The notes: generated by a model from the sequence alone, not told the origin. DNA of 43,512 nucleotides from Nitriliruptorales bacterium (GCA_024644015.1 JAHELV010000019.1:7628-51139), one strand, 5' to 3'. Positions 7,298 through 15,631 are shown, counted from the first letter of the stretch. Made by a program: numbers and translations.

Positions 7298-9521
7298 GCC
7301 AGGTCCCGACGACGACCCCGCCGTAGCGCAACCCGTACAGCAGGTTGTGGCCTTTCTTCGACGCGCCGGCCGCACGCTGCCGCATGGTCGTGGGCACCTC
7401 GACGACGTGGAACCCGTGTGCCAGCGCACCGATCAGCAGTTCCGACGACTGGTACTGCGGCTGGCGCAACGTGACGGTCGACGTGACCTCCGCGCGCATC
7501 GCCCGAAGGCCGAACGAGGTGTCGGTGATCTTCTGGCGCGTCAACGCGCTGACGAGCCACGCGTAGAACCGGACGCCCGCTCGGCGGAAGCCGTCGGTCG
7601 TCTCCTCGCGACCGAGTCGACGTGAGCCGGTCACGAAGTCCGCGCGGTCATCCAGGAGCGGCTGCAGGACCGTGCGCAGCTCGGCCGGGTCGTACTGGCC
7701 GTCGGCGTCCAACGTGGCGATGAACCGTGCGCCGCCCTCGCGTGCGATGCGATAGCCGAGTCGCAACGCGGCGCCCTGGCCACGGTTGACCCCCGGCTCC
7801 GCGACATACGCGCCGTGCCGCCGCGCCACGTCGGGGGTGGCGTCGGCGGAACCGTCGTCGACCACCACAACGCTGACCGGCATGGCTTCGACGGTCGGGG
7901 GGATGCCGTCGAGGACGGCGCCGAGCGCGTCCTGCTCGTCATAGGCGGCGATCACGACGACGATCGGACCCAGTCGCCGGTCGTCATGGGCCTCGCGGAA
8001 CCGCGCCACCGCCGCGTCGTCCACCGCGCCGGCGGTGCTGTGCGGTCCGTCGGTCGGCGGTCGGTCGGCGGTCGCGGTCATTGCACGGGTCCGATCGGTG
8101 AACGCGGTGACGCCCAGTGCGCCGGCGACGGGCATCGTGACGAGCGCGGGCAGCATATAGCGCCAGGAGAACTCGTAGAGCGCCGGCAACACTGCCAGGA
8201 GCGCGCCGGTGACCGACCACAGCAGGCACGCCGACCGCAGCGACGACTGCCTCGCCGTGCCCACGCCCAGGCCCGCCGCGAGGCCGACGAGCAACCAGGC
8301 CAGCAGCACCGGCCCGGGTGTGTAGCCGACGCTCAGCTGGTAGCGCCGCAGCAGGCTCGCCAGAGCCGGCGACACCTCCGGGCGTGCGTCAAACGCAGCG
8401 AGCACCTCGAGGTATCGTCCGTAGCGCGGATAGACCTGCTGGAACTGCCAGCGCCCGACGTCGACGTCGTTGGGGAACTGTGCCCTGGTCGGCCAGAACA
8501 TCTTGCCCATGTCGATCGCGACGGCCGTCATGACATCGAGCGGCTGCTGGCGGATCACCCGCGCGCCGAACTCGCGCAGCGACTGGTCCTGCGTCATCCC
8601 GCGTGGCGGGTCGTGGCGGTTGACCGGCGACTCGGTGTTCCACACGTAGTTGTCGATCTTCAACCGTTGCCCCAGCGGTTCGTCGGGGCACAGGTCGCGC
8701 TGGTCGGCCGGGATGTCGATGCGCCCGCAGTCGACCAGCACGGCCACCCGGCCGTACAACATCCGACCACCGACCGGTGTCAGCGCGAAGTCGCCCGTCC
8801 TCGACTGGTAGAACGCCATGTACGCCAGCACCGGGACCGCGAACACGACGGCGAACAACGCGGCAACGACGGCCCGCCGGGGCCAACGCCGGCCCTGCTC
8901 CAACAGCAGATAGGCGACACCGGGCACCACGACGAACTGCCCGATCAGTCGCACCGGCACCGCGAGCCCGAGCACGACGCCGGCAGCGGCGGCCGTGAGC
9001 AGCCGACGGCTGAAGGGCCGCTGCCGACCGACGCCGTCGATCAGCAGCACGATGCCGCCGAACACCATCGCCTGGAACAGCGTCTCGGACAGGACGTTCT
9101 GCTCGATCTGCAACTGGTAGGCGTCGAGCAGGACCGGCGCCGCCGCGAGCGCCGCGATCCAGCGGCGCACGCCTGCCCGCAGCAGCAGCACATACATCCC
9201 GGCCGCGAGCGCAAGGCCGATGCCGTGCTGCACGACCGGCACCACCCGAAGGTCGCCGAAGGCGGTCAGCGGGCGCAGGAACACCGAGTAGCCGATGGGA
9301 CGCGCACCCGACGGGCGCAGTGGACCGATGTTCGTCAGATACGACAGTGAGTCGATGTACAGCAGCGCCGGGCGATACGCCAGAGCCGTGACCGCGCGCA
9401 GCACCACGCCGGCAGCGAACAGCAGACTGAACAGCCAGTGTCCGCGAAGGAACGCAGCGAGCGACCTCGACGGCGGAGCGACGTACGCACTCGGCGTCTG
9501 AGCGGAGGTCGTGGTGGCCAT
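7269..9521 (-). CDS. Membrane GT-C glycosyltransferase fused to a polyprenyl-phosphate GT2 domain
   Basis: A 750-residue fusion. Residues about 25-480 carry many transmembrane helices and resemble dolichyl-phosphate-mannose-dependent (GT39/PMT-like) transferases, with an acidic first outer loop (LLYIDSLSYL, D57) and a long exported loop containing two cysteines (DCGRIDIP, DLCPDE). From residue 517 follows a complete GT2 domain of the DPM1/GtrB type: VVIAAYDEQD, VVVDDGS (D555-D556), the metal-binding DADGQYD (D605, D607), TGSRR and DTSFGLRAMR. One chain thus combines the enzyme that loads a sugar onto polyprenyl phosphate inside with one that uses such donors outside. It lies 18 nt after the epimerase gene and should be co-transcribed with it. 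Confidence 0.85.
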   Translation of the reverse strand: MATTTSAQTPSAYVAPPSRSLAAFLRGHWLFSLLFAAGVVLRAVTALAYRPALLYIDSLSYLTNIGPLRPSGARPIGYSVFLRPLTAFGDLRVVPVVQHGIGLALAAGMYVLLLRAGVRRWIAALAAAPVLLDAYQLQIEQNVLSETLFQAMVFGGIVLLIDGVGRQRPFSRRLLTAAAAGVVLGLAVPVRLIGQFVVVPGVAYLLLEQGRRWPRRAVVAALFAVVFAVPVLAYMAFYQSRTGDFALTPVGGRMLYGRVAVLVDCGRIDIPADQRDLCPDEPLGQRLKIDNYVWNTESPVNRHDPPRGMTQDQSLREFGARVIRQQPLDVMTAVAIDMGKMFWPTRAQFPNDVDVGRWQFQQVYPRYGRYLEVLAAFDARPEVSPALASLLRRYQLSVGYTPGPVLLAWLLVGLAAGLGVGTARQSSLRSACLLWSVTGALLAVLPALYEFSWRYMLPALVTMPVAGALGVTAFTDRTRAMTATADRPPTDGPHSTAGAVDDAAVARFREAHDDRRLGPIVVVIAAYDEQDALGAVLDGIPPTVEAMPVSVVVVDDGSADATPDVARRHGAYVAEPGVNRGQGAALRLGYRIAREGGARFIATLDADGQYDPAELRTVLQPLLDDRADFVTGSRRLGREETTDGFRRAGVRFYAWLVSALTRQKITDTSFGLRAMRAEVTSTVTLRQPQYQSSELLIGALAHGFHVVEVPTTMRQRAAGASKKGHNLLYGLRYGGVVVGTWLRERSRHRA

Positions 9522-9539
9522 GCCGTTCGGGCCGCGGCG

Positions 9540-10526
9540 CTACTGTCCGGCGGCCGCGTGGAACTCCGCGGAGCCCGGTTCCACGAAACGCGTACCGGAG
9601 TGGCTCTGCCACGCGACGAACTCGTCCCAGACCTGGCGGAGCCCGTCGACCAGCGACACCTGCGGCTGGTAGCCGATCCGGCGGGCACGCTCGATCGAGA
9701 CGATCACCGCGGGCATCTCACCGGGTTTGGCCTCGACGTGCTTGACCGGCAACTCGCGGCCCGTCGCCTCGCGCGCGGCGGCGACGAGGTCCAGGACGCT
9801 GACCGACCGACCCGACCCGACGATCATCGGACCGGTCACGTCGTGCTGCCACGCCAGCAGCAGGGCGGCACACGCGTCCCGGGTGTTGACCAGGTCCCGG
9901 CGCTGGGTGCCGTCGCCGTAGACCTGGACGTACTCACCCGACAGCGCGGCGCGCATCAGTCGCGGGACGAAGCTGTCCTTGTGGAACATGCCGGTGCCGT
10001 ACACGTTCGTCAGCCGCAGCGCGCACGTCTGCATGGCGTACGCCGCGCCGTAGCCGCTGCACAGCATCTCGCAGGCCGCCTTGGTCGCGCCGTACGGCGT
10101 GAGCGGGCGAAGCGCCATGTCCTCGGTGATCGTCCGCGCCCCGACGTCACCGGTCACCGCGTTGGTCGACGCGAGGTAGAAGCGTGCCACCCCGCGGGCG
10201 CGCGCACGCTCGAGCAGTGCGGCGGTGACGCCCACGTTGTGCTCGGTCGTCTGGCGGGGGTGTTCCACCGACTCGAGCACCGAAGTCCGTGCGGCCAGGT
10301 GGACGATGCCGTCCAGGTCGCCGGTCACGGCCCGCTCGACCGTGTCGGGGTCACGCAGATCCCCGATCACGGTCGGCACACCCTCGACGGTCGGGGCACG
10401 GCGATCCACGATGCGCACGTGTGCACCGGCGGAGCGCAGCGTCTGCACGATCGCTCCGCCGATGAAGCCGGACCCGCCGGTGACGAGGACCCGGGCACCG
10501 TCGAGCGTCGATGGGGCTTCAGTCAT
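9540..10526 (-). CDS. NAD-dependent sugar-nucleotide epimerase/dehydratase
   Basis: A 328-residue extended short-chain dehydrogenase. The Rossmann motif is VLVTGGSGFIGGAIV, with DRRAPTV after the second strand, LAARTSVLESVEHP, the serine/threonine strand YLASTNAVTGD, the catalytic YGATK and RLTNVYGTG. It belongs with UDP-glucose 4-epimerases and dTDP-glucose dehydratases; the exact sugar cannot be read off. ATG 10526 was chosen because the frame above it is non-homologous Arg-rich sequence. The downstream glycosyltransferase fusion starts 18 nt after its stop, so it probably makes the donor sugar for that enzyme. Confidence 0.85.
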   Translation of the reverse strand: MTEAPSTLDGARVLVTGGSGFIGGAIVQTLRSAGAHVRIVDRRAPTVEGVPTVIGDLRDPDTVERAVTGDLDGIVHLAARTSVLESVEHPRQTTEHNVGVTAALLERARARGVARFYLASTNAVTGDVGARTITEDMALRPLTPYGATKAACEMLCSGYGAAYAMQTCALRLTNVYGTGMFHKDSFVPRLMRAALSGEYVQVYGDGTQRRDLVNTRDACAALLLAWQHDVTGPMIVGSGRSVSVLDLVAAAREATGRELPVKHVEAKPGEMPAVIVSIERARRIGYQPQVSLVDGLRQVWDEFVAWQSHSGTRFVEPGSAEFHAAAGQ

Positions 10527-10596
10527 CACCAGCGACCTGCCGTTGAGTCGTGGGGTGCCGGGCCCTGCCCGCCGGACCCCCGGGGTGTCGCAGTGC

Positions 10597-10602
10597 AAAC
10601 TA
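10597..10602 (-). promoter_or_regulatory. Candidate -10 box of the epimerase-glycosyltransferase operon
   Basis: TAGTTT on the minus strand lies 70 nt upstream of the epimerase ATG in the divergent region shared with the YbaK-like gene. No matching -35 was seen, so this is tentative. Confidence 0.3.
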
Positions 10603-10681
10603 CCGTTGTCGGCAGCGGCCCGCCGTCGCGCGTCCGCCCCGCTCCACGACTCGGCCCACAGATCGTGCCCGTGTGCCCGTG

Positions 10682-10687
10682 TAGGGT
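10682..10687 (+). promoter_or_regulatory. -10 box of leaderless YbaK-like gene
   Basis: TAGGGT ends 7 nt before the GTG at 10695, with no Shine-Dalgarno between, as expected for a leaderless transcript. Confidence 0.5.
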
Positions 10688-10694
10688 CCGGCCG

Positions 10695-11204
10695 GTGGAG
10701 CACATCGACACCGCCCGCATCCAAGCCCGAGTCCTCGCGGTTGCGCGCGAACTCGACCCCGACGTCGAAGTGCTCTGGATCGACCCGGACCTTGCCGACA
10801 CCGCGACCTTCTGCGAACGCTACGGCTACTCGATGCTGGAGTCGGGCAACTGCATCCTCGTCCGCTCGAAGACCGGCGACCTGCGCTACGCGGCGTGCAT
10901 CGTCCAGGCGACGCGGCAACTCGACCTCAACCGCCACTCACGTACGCTGGTCGGCGCCCGGAAGGCGTCGTTCGCCACGGCGGACGAGTCGATCGAGCAG
11001 ACGCACATGGTGCCAGGAGGGATCACCCCGATCGGTCTGCCCGGCGAGCTGTCGGTGTTCGTCGACACGCCGATCATGTCGCTGGACCGCGTGATCGTCG
11101 GTGGTGGGAGCCGACGCGTGAAGCTGCGGTTGCGGCCGACGGCACTCCGGGCCCTCGATCAGGTGACGATCACCGACATCAGCCGCGCCGCGACACGCGC
11201 GTAG
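10695..11204 (+). CDS. YbaK/prolyl-tRNA deacylase-like protein
   Basis: A 169-residue protein with the YbaK/EbsC fold, the trans-editing domain that hydrolyses mischarged aminoacyl-tRNA such as Cys-tRNAPro or Ala-tRNAPro. Diagnostic stretches are ACIVQATRQLDL, the lysine-bearing VGARKASFATADE, and GGITPIGLPGELSVFVD followed by VIVGGGSRRVKL. The GTG at 10695 is chosen over far-upstream starts because a -10 box lies just before it and the length then matches the family. It is divergent from the glycan genes and is probably unrelated to them. Which tRNA it edits cannot be predicted. Confidence 0.8.
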   Translation: MEHIDTARIQARVLAVARELDPDVEVLWIDPDLADTATFCERYGYSMLESGNCILVRSKTGDLRYAACIVQATRQLDLNRHSRTLVGARKASFATADESIEQTHMVPGGITPIGLPGELSVFVDTPIMSLDRVIVGGGSRRVKLRLRPTALRALDQVTITDISRAATRA

Positions 11205-11292
11205 CGCCCACCGCTGAAGACCGTTCGCTGTCGCCCTGACCCCGACGAGTCCCGGCGCGCCCAGGCGACGGCGGGTCGGACCAGCCGGCCCG

Positions 11293-11628
11293 TCAGCGGC
11301 TGTCGGGCGGGTCGTCGGCGATCCGCCAGTCAGACACGTCGATCGGCCGGCGTTGCGCGAGCCGCTCTTGGATCGCCGGAGCCGTGTCCATCTGCTCCAG
11401 GACGTACCGCACCGCTGCCACCAGCACGACGACGTCGTCGAGGATCCCGAGCGCAGGTACGACATCCGGGATGGCGTCCAGCGGCGAGAGCAGCCAGACG
11501 ACGGCGGCGGCGATCGCGAGCTTGGCCTTGGTCGGAACACGGCGGCCGCGCAGGAGTGCGCGCATGCCGATTCCGAGCAGCAGGACGATGCCGGCGCCGA
11601 TCACGGCGGCCATCACCCATCCACGCAT
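11293..11628 (-). CDS. YkvA/DUF1232 family membrane protein
   Basis: A 111-residue protein with an N-terminal membrane helix (AAVIGAGIVLLLGIGM) and the DUF1232 hallmark WLLSPLDAIPDVVPALGILDD, which forms the second membrane-associated segment, followed by an Arg-containing helix and an acidic tail. GGGGAG precedes the ATG. DUF1232 proteins are widespread and of unknown function. It stands alone between the YbaK-like gene and the GT2-like gene, 80 nt downstream of the latter's stop, and may be transcribed with it. Confidence 0.85.
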   Translation of the reverse strand: MRGWVMAAVIGAGIVLLLGIGMRALLRGRRVPTKAKLAIAAAVVWLLSPLDAIPDVVPALGILDDVVVLVAAVRYVLEQMDTAPAIQERLAQRRPIDVSDWRIADDPPDSR

Positions 11629-11708
11629 CAGCTCCCCCTCGTCCAGACCAGCGTAGCCGCGTGTGCGCGTCCGGGCGACGTGGGCGTGAGCCGCCGACGC
11701 CGGAGCGC

Positions 11709-12560
11709 TCAGCGCCCGGTGGCGACCGTTGCGGCGTCAACGCGTTCGATGATCGTCGCGGTCGAGCGTGGTTGTGCACGGTCGTGGCGGGCCCGCAACG
11801 CGCGAACGAGCAGTTCGCGACCGCCCGCCACCGTGACCGCGGTGCACATCGGTCCGGCGGCGGTGACCGGTATCTCGGTGACCCGGAGGCCGGCGTGCCG
11901 GCAGCGCAGCATCACGTCGACGCCCAGGGCGCGTGCCGTGCCGTTGGCGTGGAGCAGCGCCTGCTCCACGGCCGAGCGCCGGTACGCGCGGATGTGTGCC
12001 GTGAGGTCGCTCACGGGCACGCCGGTGAGCCACCGCAGCGTGACGTTCGCGCTCCGGCTCACCATCCTGCGTCCGAAGGGGCAGCCGATCACGCGTCCTC
12101 CTGGCACGTAGCGCGATCCGACCGCCACGTGGGCGCCGTCGTCGAGCGCCTCGAGCAGCGACGTGATGCGGCGCGCCAGCCGCGAATGCGTCAGCGACAG
12201 TTCGATGACCGCGTCGTAGCCATCGGACAGTCCCCGGGCGGCACCGACCTGCAGCGCCGCGGTGTCCGAATCGAGCGAGGGCTCGTGCAGGACGCTCACA
12301 CGTTGCGAGATCTGGTCGACACCGGCCGACGTCCCCGAGGACTCGACCACCAGGACGTCGACACGTGGATCGGTCTCGAGCGCGCGGGACACCGCGCGGA
12401 GCAGCGCGCGTTGGTCCTTGTCGGACGGCAGGACCACGAGGGCCCGCCGTACGAGCTCGCGCGGCGCCGGGCGTTGCGGGCTCGAGGACCCGAGCTGGCG
12501 GGCACCTGCGGTGATGACCGAGACAGCGAGTGGGACCAGCAACCACACCATCAGAGACAC
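11709..12560 (-). CDS. GT2-like protein with eroded catalytic motifs
   Basis: A 283-residue protein with an N-terminal membrane anchor (MVWLLVPLAVSVITAG) and a fold matching polyprenyl-phosphate mannosyl/glucosyltransferases. The second half is well kept (VAVGSRYVPGGRVIGCP, SRSANVTLRWLTG, then HIRAYRRSAVEQ), but the nucleotide and metal sites are gone: the usual LPTYNE is LPSDKD, VVDDGSPDGT is VVESSGTSAG, and the DADLSHDP metal motif is ELSLTHSR. GTG 12560 is preferred because GGAGA lies 6 nt upstream; TTG 12581 and ATG 12551 are alternatives. The frame is intact, so it looks like a maintained pseudoenzyme rather than a dead gene. Confidence 0.7.
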   Translation of the reverse strand: MSLMVWLLVPLAVSVITAGARQLGSSSPQRPAPRELVRRALVVLPSDKDQRALLRAVSRALETDPRVDVLVVESSGTSAGVDQISQRVSVLHEPSLDSDTAALQVGAARGLSDGYDAVIELSLTHSRLARRITSLLEALDDGAHVAVGSRYVPGGRVIGCPFGRRMVSRSANVTLRWLTGVPVSDLTAHIRAYRRSAVEQALLHANGTARALGVDVMLRCRHAGLRVTEIPVTAAGPMCTAVTVAGGRELLVRALRARHDRAQPRSTATIIERVDAATVATGR

Positions 12561-12790
12561 AGTGGCTCTCCGTGAGATCAATCAGTTGTGTGATCCGACG
12601 TGTCCGGACGGTTGCCCCGTATGGCAATGCGGCGGTGTCACCAAGCCGTCGGATGGCACGGCGCTGCCAGGTCGTCCTCCGCGGACTCGGATGTGCGCCG
12701 ACCGCGCGGGGGGCGGGTATCCACTGCGCGGTGCGGTTTGGCAGGCTCTCGCCACGAACCCGCGCCGACACGCTCCCGGATGGCGAACGG

Positions 12791-12796
12791 TACAGT
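12791..12796 (+). promoter_or_regulatory. -10 box before an 8-codon leaderless ORF
   Basis: TACAGT ends 7 nt before a GTG at 12804 that opens an 8-codon frame (MTISTPGV) stopping at 12830. The spacing matches the leaderless genes elsewhere in the window. It could be a leader peptide or chance. Confidence 0.3.
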
Positions 12797-12803
12797 GCGC
12801 GCA

Positions 12804-12831
12804 GTGACAATCTCCACACCCGGGGTATAGG
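12804..12831 (+). promoter_or_regulatory. Sigma-70-type promoter for the PDDEXK-like gene
   Basis: GTGACA (5 of 6 to the -35 consensus) is followed after 16 nt by TATAGG; an overlapping TAGGTT offers an 18-nt spacer. Transcription would begin near 12840, giving a leader of about 140 nt to the ATG at 12983. Confidence 0.45.
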
Positions 12832-12982
12832 TTGCGGTCGCGAGCTGCGTGTCCGATGCGTTCCACGCTCGATGCAGCGACCAGCCGCGCTCCGCTGACG
12901 GATGACGTCGACGGTGCCGCGGCCGCCCCAGGACCGAACACGCGGCAGCGTCCGTGTACAGCATCGAAGCGGTAGGTCAACC

Positions 12983-13798
12983 ATGGTTCACGATCTGATG
13001 TTCGCCATCGACGGCATCGATGCACGGCTGTCCGAGCCAGTGAGCCTGCGCGACACTGGTCCGCCCACGTCGGACTCCTACACCGAGTGGATCACGCAGC
13101 ACCCGCAACTGCTCGGCCCGAATGTGCGTGTTGTCGCCACCGACCTCCGGTGGCACAGCGAAACCTCCGCCGACGAGATCGCCATCGACGTTCTGGGCAT
13201 CGGCGACGACGGACGCCTCGTGGTCGGCGTGGTGCTCGTCGATGACGATCCGCAGCGGGTGCTGCTGCGGGCGTTGACGCAGGCGGCCTACGCCAGCCGG
13301 CTCGAACCCGACACGCTGGCGGACATGCACGCCGGGCACCTGCGGGCCCGCGGCCAGCACCGCACGGACGAGACGGCCCTGGAGCGACTCGTGTCGCACG
13401 CGGGAGCGCCGCTGCAGACGGAACTGCTCGCGAGGCCCCGCATGGTCGTGTTCTGCGAGCACGTCTCGGCGGCGCTCGGCACGACGATCGTCTGGCTCGA
13501 CGAGATGGGTCTCGACATCGCGCTGCAGCGGTTGCGCGCCTACCAGGTGGACCGTCACACGCTGTTGTTCGTGTCGCAGATCTTCCCATCCGAGCCGGTG
13601 ACCGAGCTCGAGGTCGTCCGCCCGCGCCGGCTGCAGGCGGTTCCCAGGTCCGACGACGCCGGGCTCGGCAGCGCGATCGAGTACGACCAGGCGCTGCCCG
13701 GCGAGCCCGCCTATCCGATGACGTCCGGTGACGCGTCCGAGACTGACGTGGTCTTCACCAACGGATTCGGACACGGTCGCCCGCCCGAGGTGCCGTGA
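12983..13798 (+). CDS. Protein resembling a NucS/DUF91-type PDDEXK nuclease with a lost active site
   Basis: A 271-residue soluble protein. Residues about 25-100 resemble the pattern of restriction-endonuclease-like proteins: a short helix and loop (YTEWITQHPQLLG), a strand, then EIAIDVLGIGDDGRLVVGVVLVDDD and a helix (VLLRALTQAAYASRL). Active members have D-x(n)-E-x-K on these strands; here the Asp is kept (AIDVL) but the E-x-K position reads V-V-L. The rest (VVFCEHVSAALGTTIVWLDEMG) is unassigned. ATG 12983 is preferred; ATG 12902 is in frame but adds polar, non-conserved sequence. The nuclease relation is inferred from pattern only. Confidence 0.6.
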   Translation: MVHDLMFAIDGIDARLSEPVSLRDTGPPTSDSYTEWITQHPQLLGPNVRVVATDLRWHSETSADEIAIDVLGIGDDGRLVVGVVLVDDDPQRVLLRALTQAAYASRLEPDTLADMHAGHLRARGQHRTDETALERLVSHAGAPLQTELLARPRMVVFCEHVSAALGTTIVWLDEMGLDIALQRLRAYQVDRHTLLFVSQIFPSEPVTELEVVRPRRLQAVPRSDDAGLGSAIEYDQALPGEPAYPMTSGDASETDVVFTNGFGHGRPPEVP

Positions 13799-13884
13799 TG
13801 GCCGTCGGCGCGAACAGCGCCTGACCGATCGGATCGTCCGGTCGTTTGCAGCATTGCCCCTGGGTCGAGCTCGCCGTCACGATC

Positions 13885-13890
13885 TACCGT
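13885..13890 (+). promoter_or_regulatory. -10 box of leaderless DUF4395 gene
   Basis: TACCGT ends 6 nt before the ATG at 13897 with no Shine-Dalgarno between. This spacing also decides the start codon, since the open frame extends to 13846. Confidence 0.45.
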
Positions 13891-13896
13891 GTCGCC

Positions 13897-14391
13897 ATGC
13901 GTACGCTGTTCAGGTTTCCCGACCCCGTCAACGAGGTCTCGGCCCGTCTGGTCGCGACAGGTGTCGTACTGCTGTGCATTGCGATCCTTGCCGGCGCCAC
14001 CTGGCTGATCGCGGTGCTGGCCTACGGGTTTCTCGCCCGCGTGGCGACGGGGCCGACACTGAGTCCACTCGGTCAGCTGGTGACCCGCGGGGTGACGCCA
14101 CGGCTGGCGCTACCGGAGAAGCTGGTTCCCGGCCCTCCGAAGCGCTTCGCGCAGGGCATCGGGGCGGTGCTGTCGACGGCGGCCGTCGTCCTGCACTTCG
14201 CGTTCGGTGCCACCGGCCCGGCGCTGGTGCTCGTCGCGATGATCCTCGGCGCGGCGACGCTCGAGGCCGCAGCCGGAATCTGTCTGGGATGCCGGCTGTT
14301 CGCACGGCTGATGGCCGCCGGCCTCATCCCGGCCAGGACGTGCGCCGCGTGCGCGGACCTTTCCCTGCCGAACCCATCGGTCGTCACGTAG
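13897..14391 (+). CDS. DUF4395 family membrane protein
   Basis: A 164-residue protein matching DUF4395: an N-terminal FRFPDPVNEVSARLVATG, two hydrophobic segments, FLARVATGPTLSPLGQL, the basic loop PPKRFAQGIGAVLST, another membrane segment, and a C-terminal CLGCRLFARLM with a paired cysteine motif plus later TCAAC. The two CxxC-like motifs hint at redox or thiol chemistry; in other actinobacteria such genes often accompany thioredoxin or rhodanese genes, none of which is here. The function is unknown. The start is set by the -10 box just upstream. Confidence 0.82.
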   Translation: MRTLFRFPDPVNEVSARLVATGVVLLCIAILAGATWLIAVLAYGFLARVATGPTLSPLGQLVTRGVTPRLALPEKLVPGPPKRFAQGIGAVLSTAAVVLHFAFGATGPALVLVAMILGAATLEAAAGICLGCRLFARLMAAGLIPARTCAACADLSLPNPSVVT

Positions 14392-14431
14392 ACGGCCTTG
14401 CCACAACGCAACGCCGGACCGGAGGACCCCC

Positions 14432-14767
14432 ATGGGTGAGAAGGGCGCGCGGCAGACCGCCGCCGGCGCGGCGATGGCCGAACGGCTCCGCGACGACCTC
14501 GCTGCGCTCGGAAACGTGACGACCAAGAAGATGTTCGGCGGCCACGGTGTCTTCGAGGACGGCATCATGTTCGCCCTCGTCGATTCGCAGGGCACGCCAT
14601 ACCTGCGAGCCGACGACGCCACGTCGTCGACGTTCGAACAGGCTGGTGCGCAGCGGCACGGCAAGATGCCGTACTGGACGATCCCGTCCCCCGTTCTCGA
14701 CGACGAACGTACCCTTGTCGAGTGGGCGGATCGCGCGCTGGGCACCGCTCGCACGGCGAAGCGCTGA
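14432..14767 (+). CDS. TfoX N-terminal domain protein
   Basis: A 111-residue protein with the single TfoX-N domain: a first helix (AAMAERLRDDLAALG), then TTKKMFGGHGVFEDGIMFALVD, YLRADD and MPYWTIPSPVLDD. In gammaproteobacteria the domain is part of the competence regulator TfoX/Sxy; stand-alone actinobacterial versions have no proven role. GGAGG lies 6 nt before the ATG. It is 40 nt downstream of the DUF4395 gene and may be co-transcribed. Confidence 0.85.
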   Translation: MGEKGARQTAAGAAMAERLRDDLAALGNVTTKKMFGGHGVFEDGIMFALVDSQGTPYLRADDATSSTFEQAGAQRHGKMPYWTIPSPVLDDERTLVEWADRALGTARTAKR

Positions 14768-14828
14768 CCGTCCGCGGCAAGCCGCATCGCCCCTCGTGTC
14801 CGTACTCGCGGCGATCGAGGACGACGAG

Positions 14829-15614
14829 ATGGCAACCGCGACCGTTGACCGCTCCCTGAACCCCGTGCTGCGACAGGTCGCCAACGTCGCCGCGTACCTT
14901 CTGATGATCACCGTCAATGCGCTGGCCAACGCACTGCCGATCAATGGCATCACCAGCGGAGCGGTGTCCGACCGCTTCCCCACGTTCGTGACGCCCGCGG
15001 GGTATGTGTTCGCCATCTGGGGCGTCATCTACGCGCTGCTCGGCGTGTTCACCGTCTATCAGGCGTTGCCGGCGCAGCGCAACGACGCGAGGCTGCAGCG
15101 GCTGGGTTTCGCGTTCGCGCTGAGCTGTGTGTGCAACGCCGCCTGGCTGTTCGCTTGGCACTACCTGCAGATCGCGCTGGCGTGGGTACTGATCGTCGCG
15201 CTGCTGATCACGCTGGCCGTCTGCTACGAGCGTCTGCGGGGTCCCGTCGGTTCCCGCGGGCAGTGGTTCGCGGTGCGACTTCCGTTCAGCGTCTACCTGG
15301 GCTGGGTGACGGTCGCGACGGTCGCGAACACCGCCGTCGTCGCCGTCGATGCCGGCATCGACGGCGGATCGTCCGCGCCGCTGTGGGGAGCCGTCGCGCT
15401 CGCCGCGGCCACCGCCATCGGGATCGCCATGCTGATCCGTCGCGCGGACGTCGCGTTCGCGGCGGTGGTCGTGTGGGCGCTGGTCGGCATCGCCGTTGCG
15501 CAAGGGCCGCGCAGCGCCCTGATCGTGGCAGTGGCGGCGGCCGGCTGCACCGCGCTTGTGGCAGTGACGGCGACGACGCTGCTTCGTCAGCGGGATACCG
15601 CATTGTCCGCATGA
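14829..15614 (+). CDS. TspO/MBR-like tryptophan-rich sensory membrane protein
   Basis: A 261-residue polytopic membrane protein with about seven hydrophobic segments. The family signature is FVTPAGYVFAIWGVIYALLG, with VCNAAWLFAWHYLQ following. These long bacterial relatives of TspO are of uncertain ligand and role; classic TspO proteins bind porphyrins or sterols. ATG 14829 is chosen with GAGG eight to nine nt upstream; the open frame begins at 14547 inside the TfoX gene, in another frame and without homology. Confidence 0.78.
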   Translation: MATATVDRSLNPVLRQVANVAAYLLMITVNALANALPINGITSGAVSDRFPTFVTPAGYVFAIWGVIYALLGVFTVYQALPAQRNDARLQRLGFAFALSCVCNAAWLFAWHYLQIALAWVLIVALLITLAVCYERLRGPVGSRGQWFAVRLPFSVYLGWVTVATVANTAVVAVDAGIDGGSSAPLWGAVALAAATAIGIAMLIRRADVAFAAVVVWALVGIAVAQGPRSALIVAVAAAGCTALVAVTATTLLRQRDTALSA

Positions 15615-15631
15615 GATCCGCCGTGAGCGGC

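Larger units (their letters stand above)
12561..12982. other. Divergent regulatory region between the GT2-like and PDDEXK-like genes
   Basis: No convincing protein gene is seen in these 422 nt. A 5-nt inverted pair GATCA-N10-TGATC (12576-12595) lies next to the GT2-like start, and two plus-strand promoter signals lie at 12791-12831. Open frames crossing the region have Arg/Pro-rich sequence typical of non-coding GC-rich DNA. Confidence 0.45.

Noticed and set aside
7815-9350. 511-codon plus-strand frame opposite the glycosyltransferase fusion
   Set aside because: Arg/Gln/His-rich composition without motifs; the opposite strand has complete GT2 and membrane domains.
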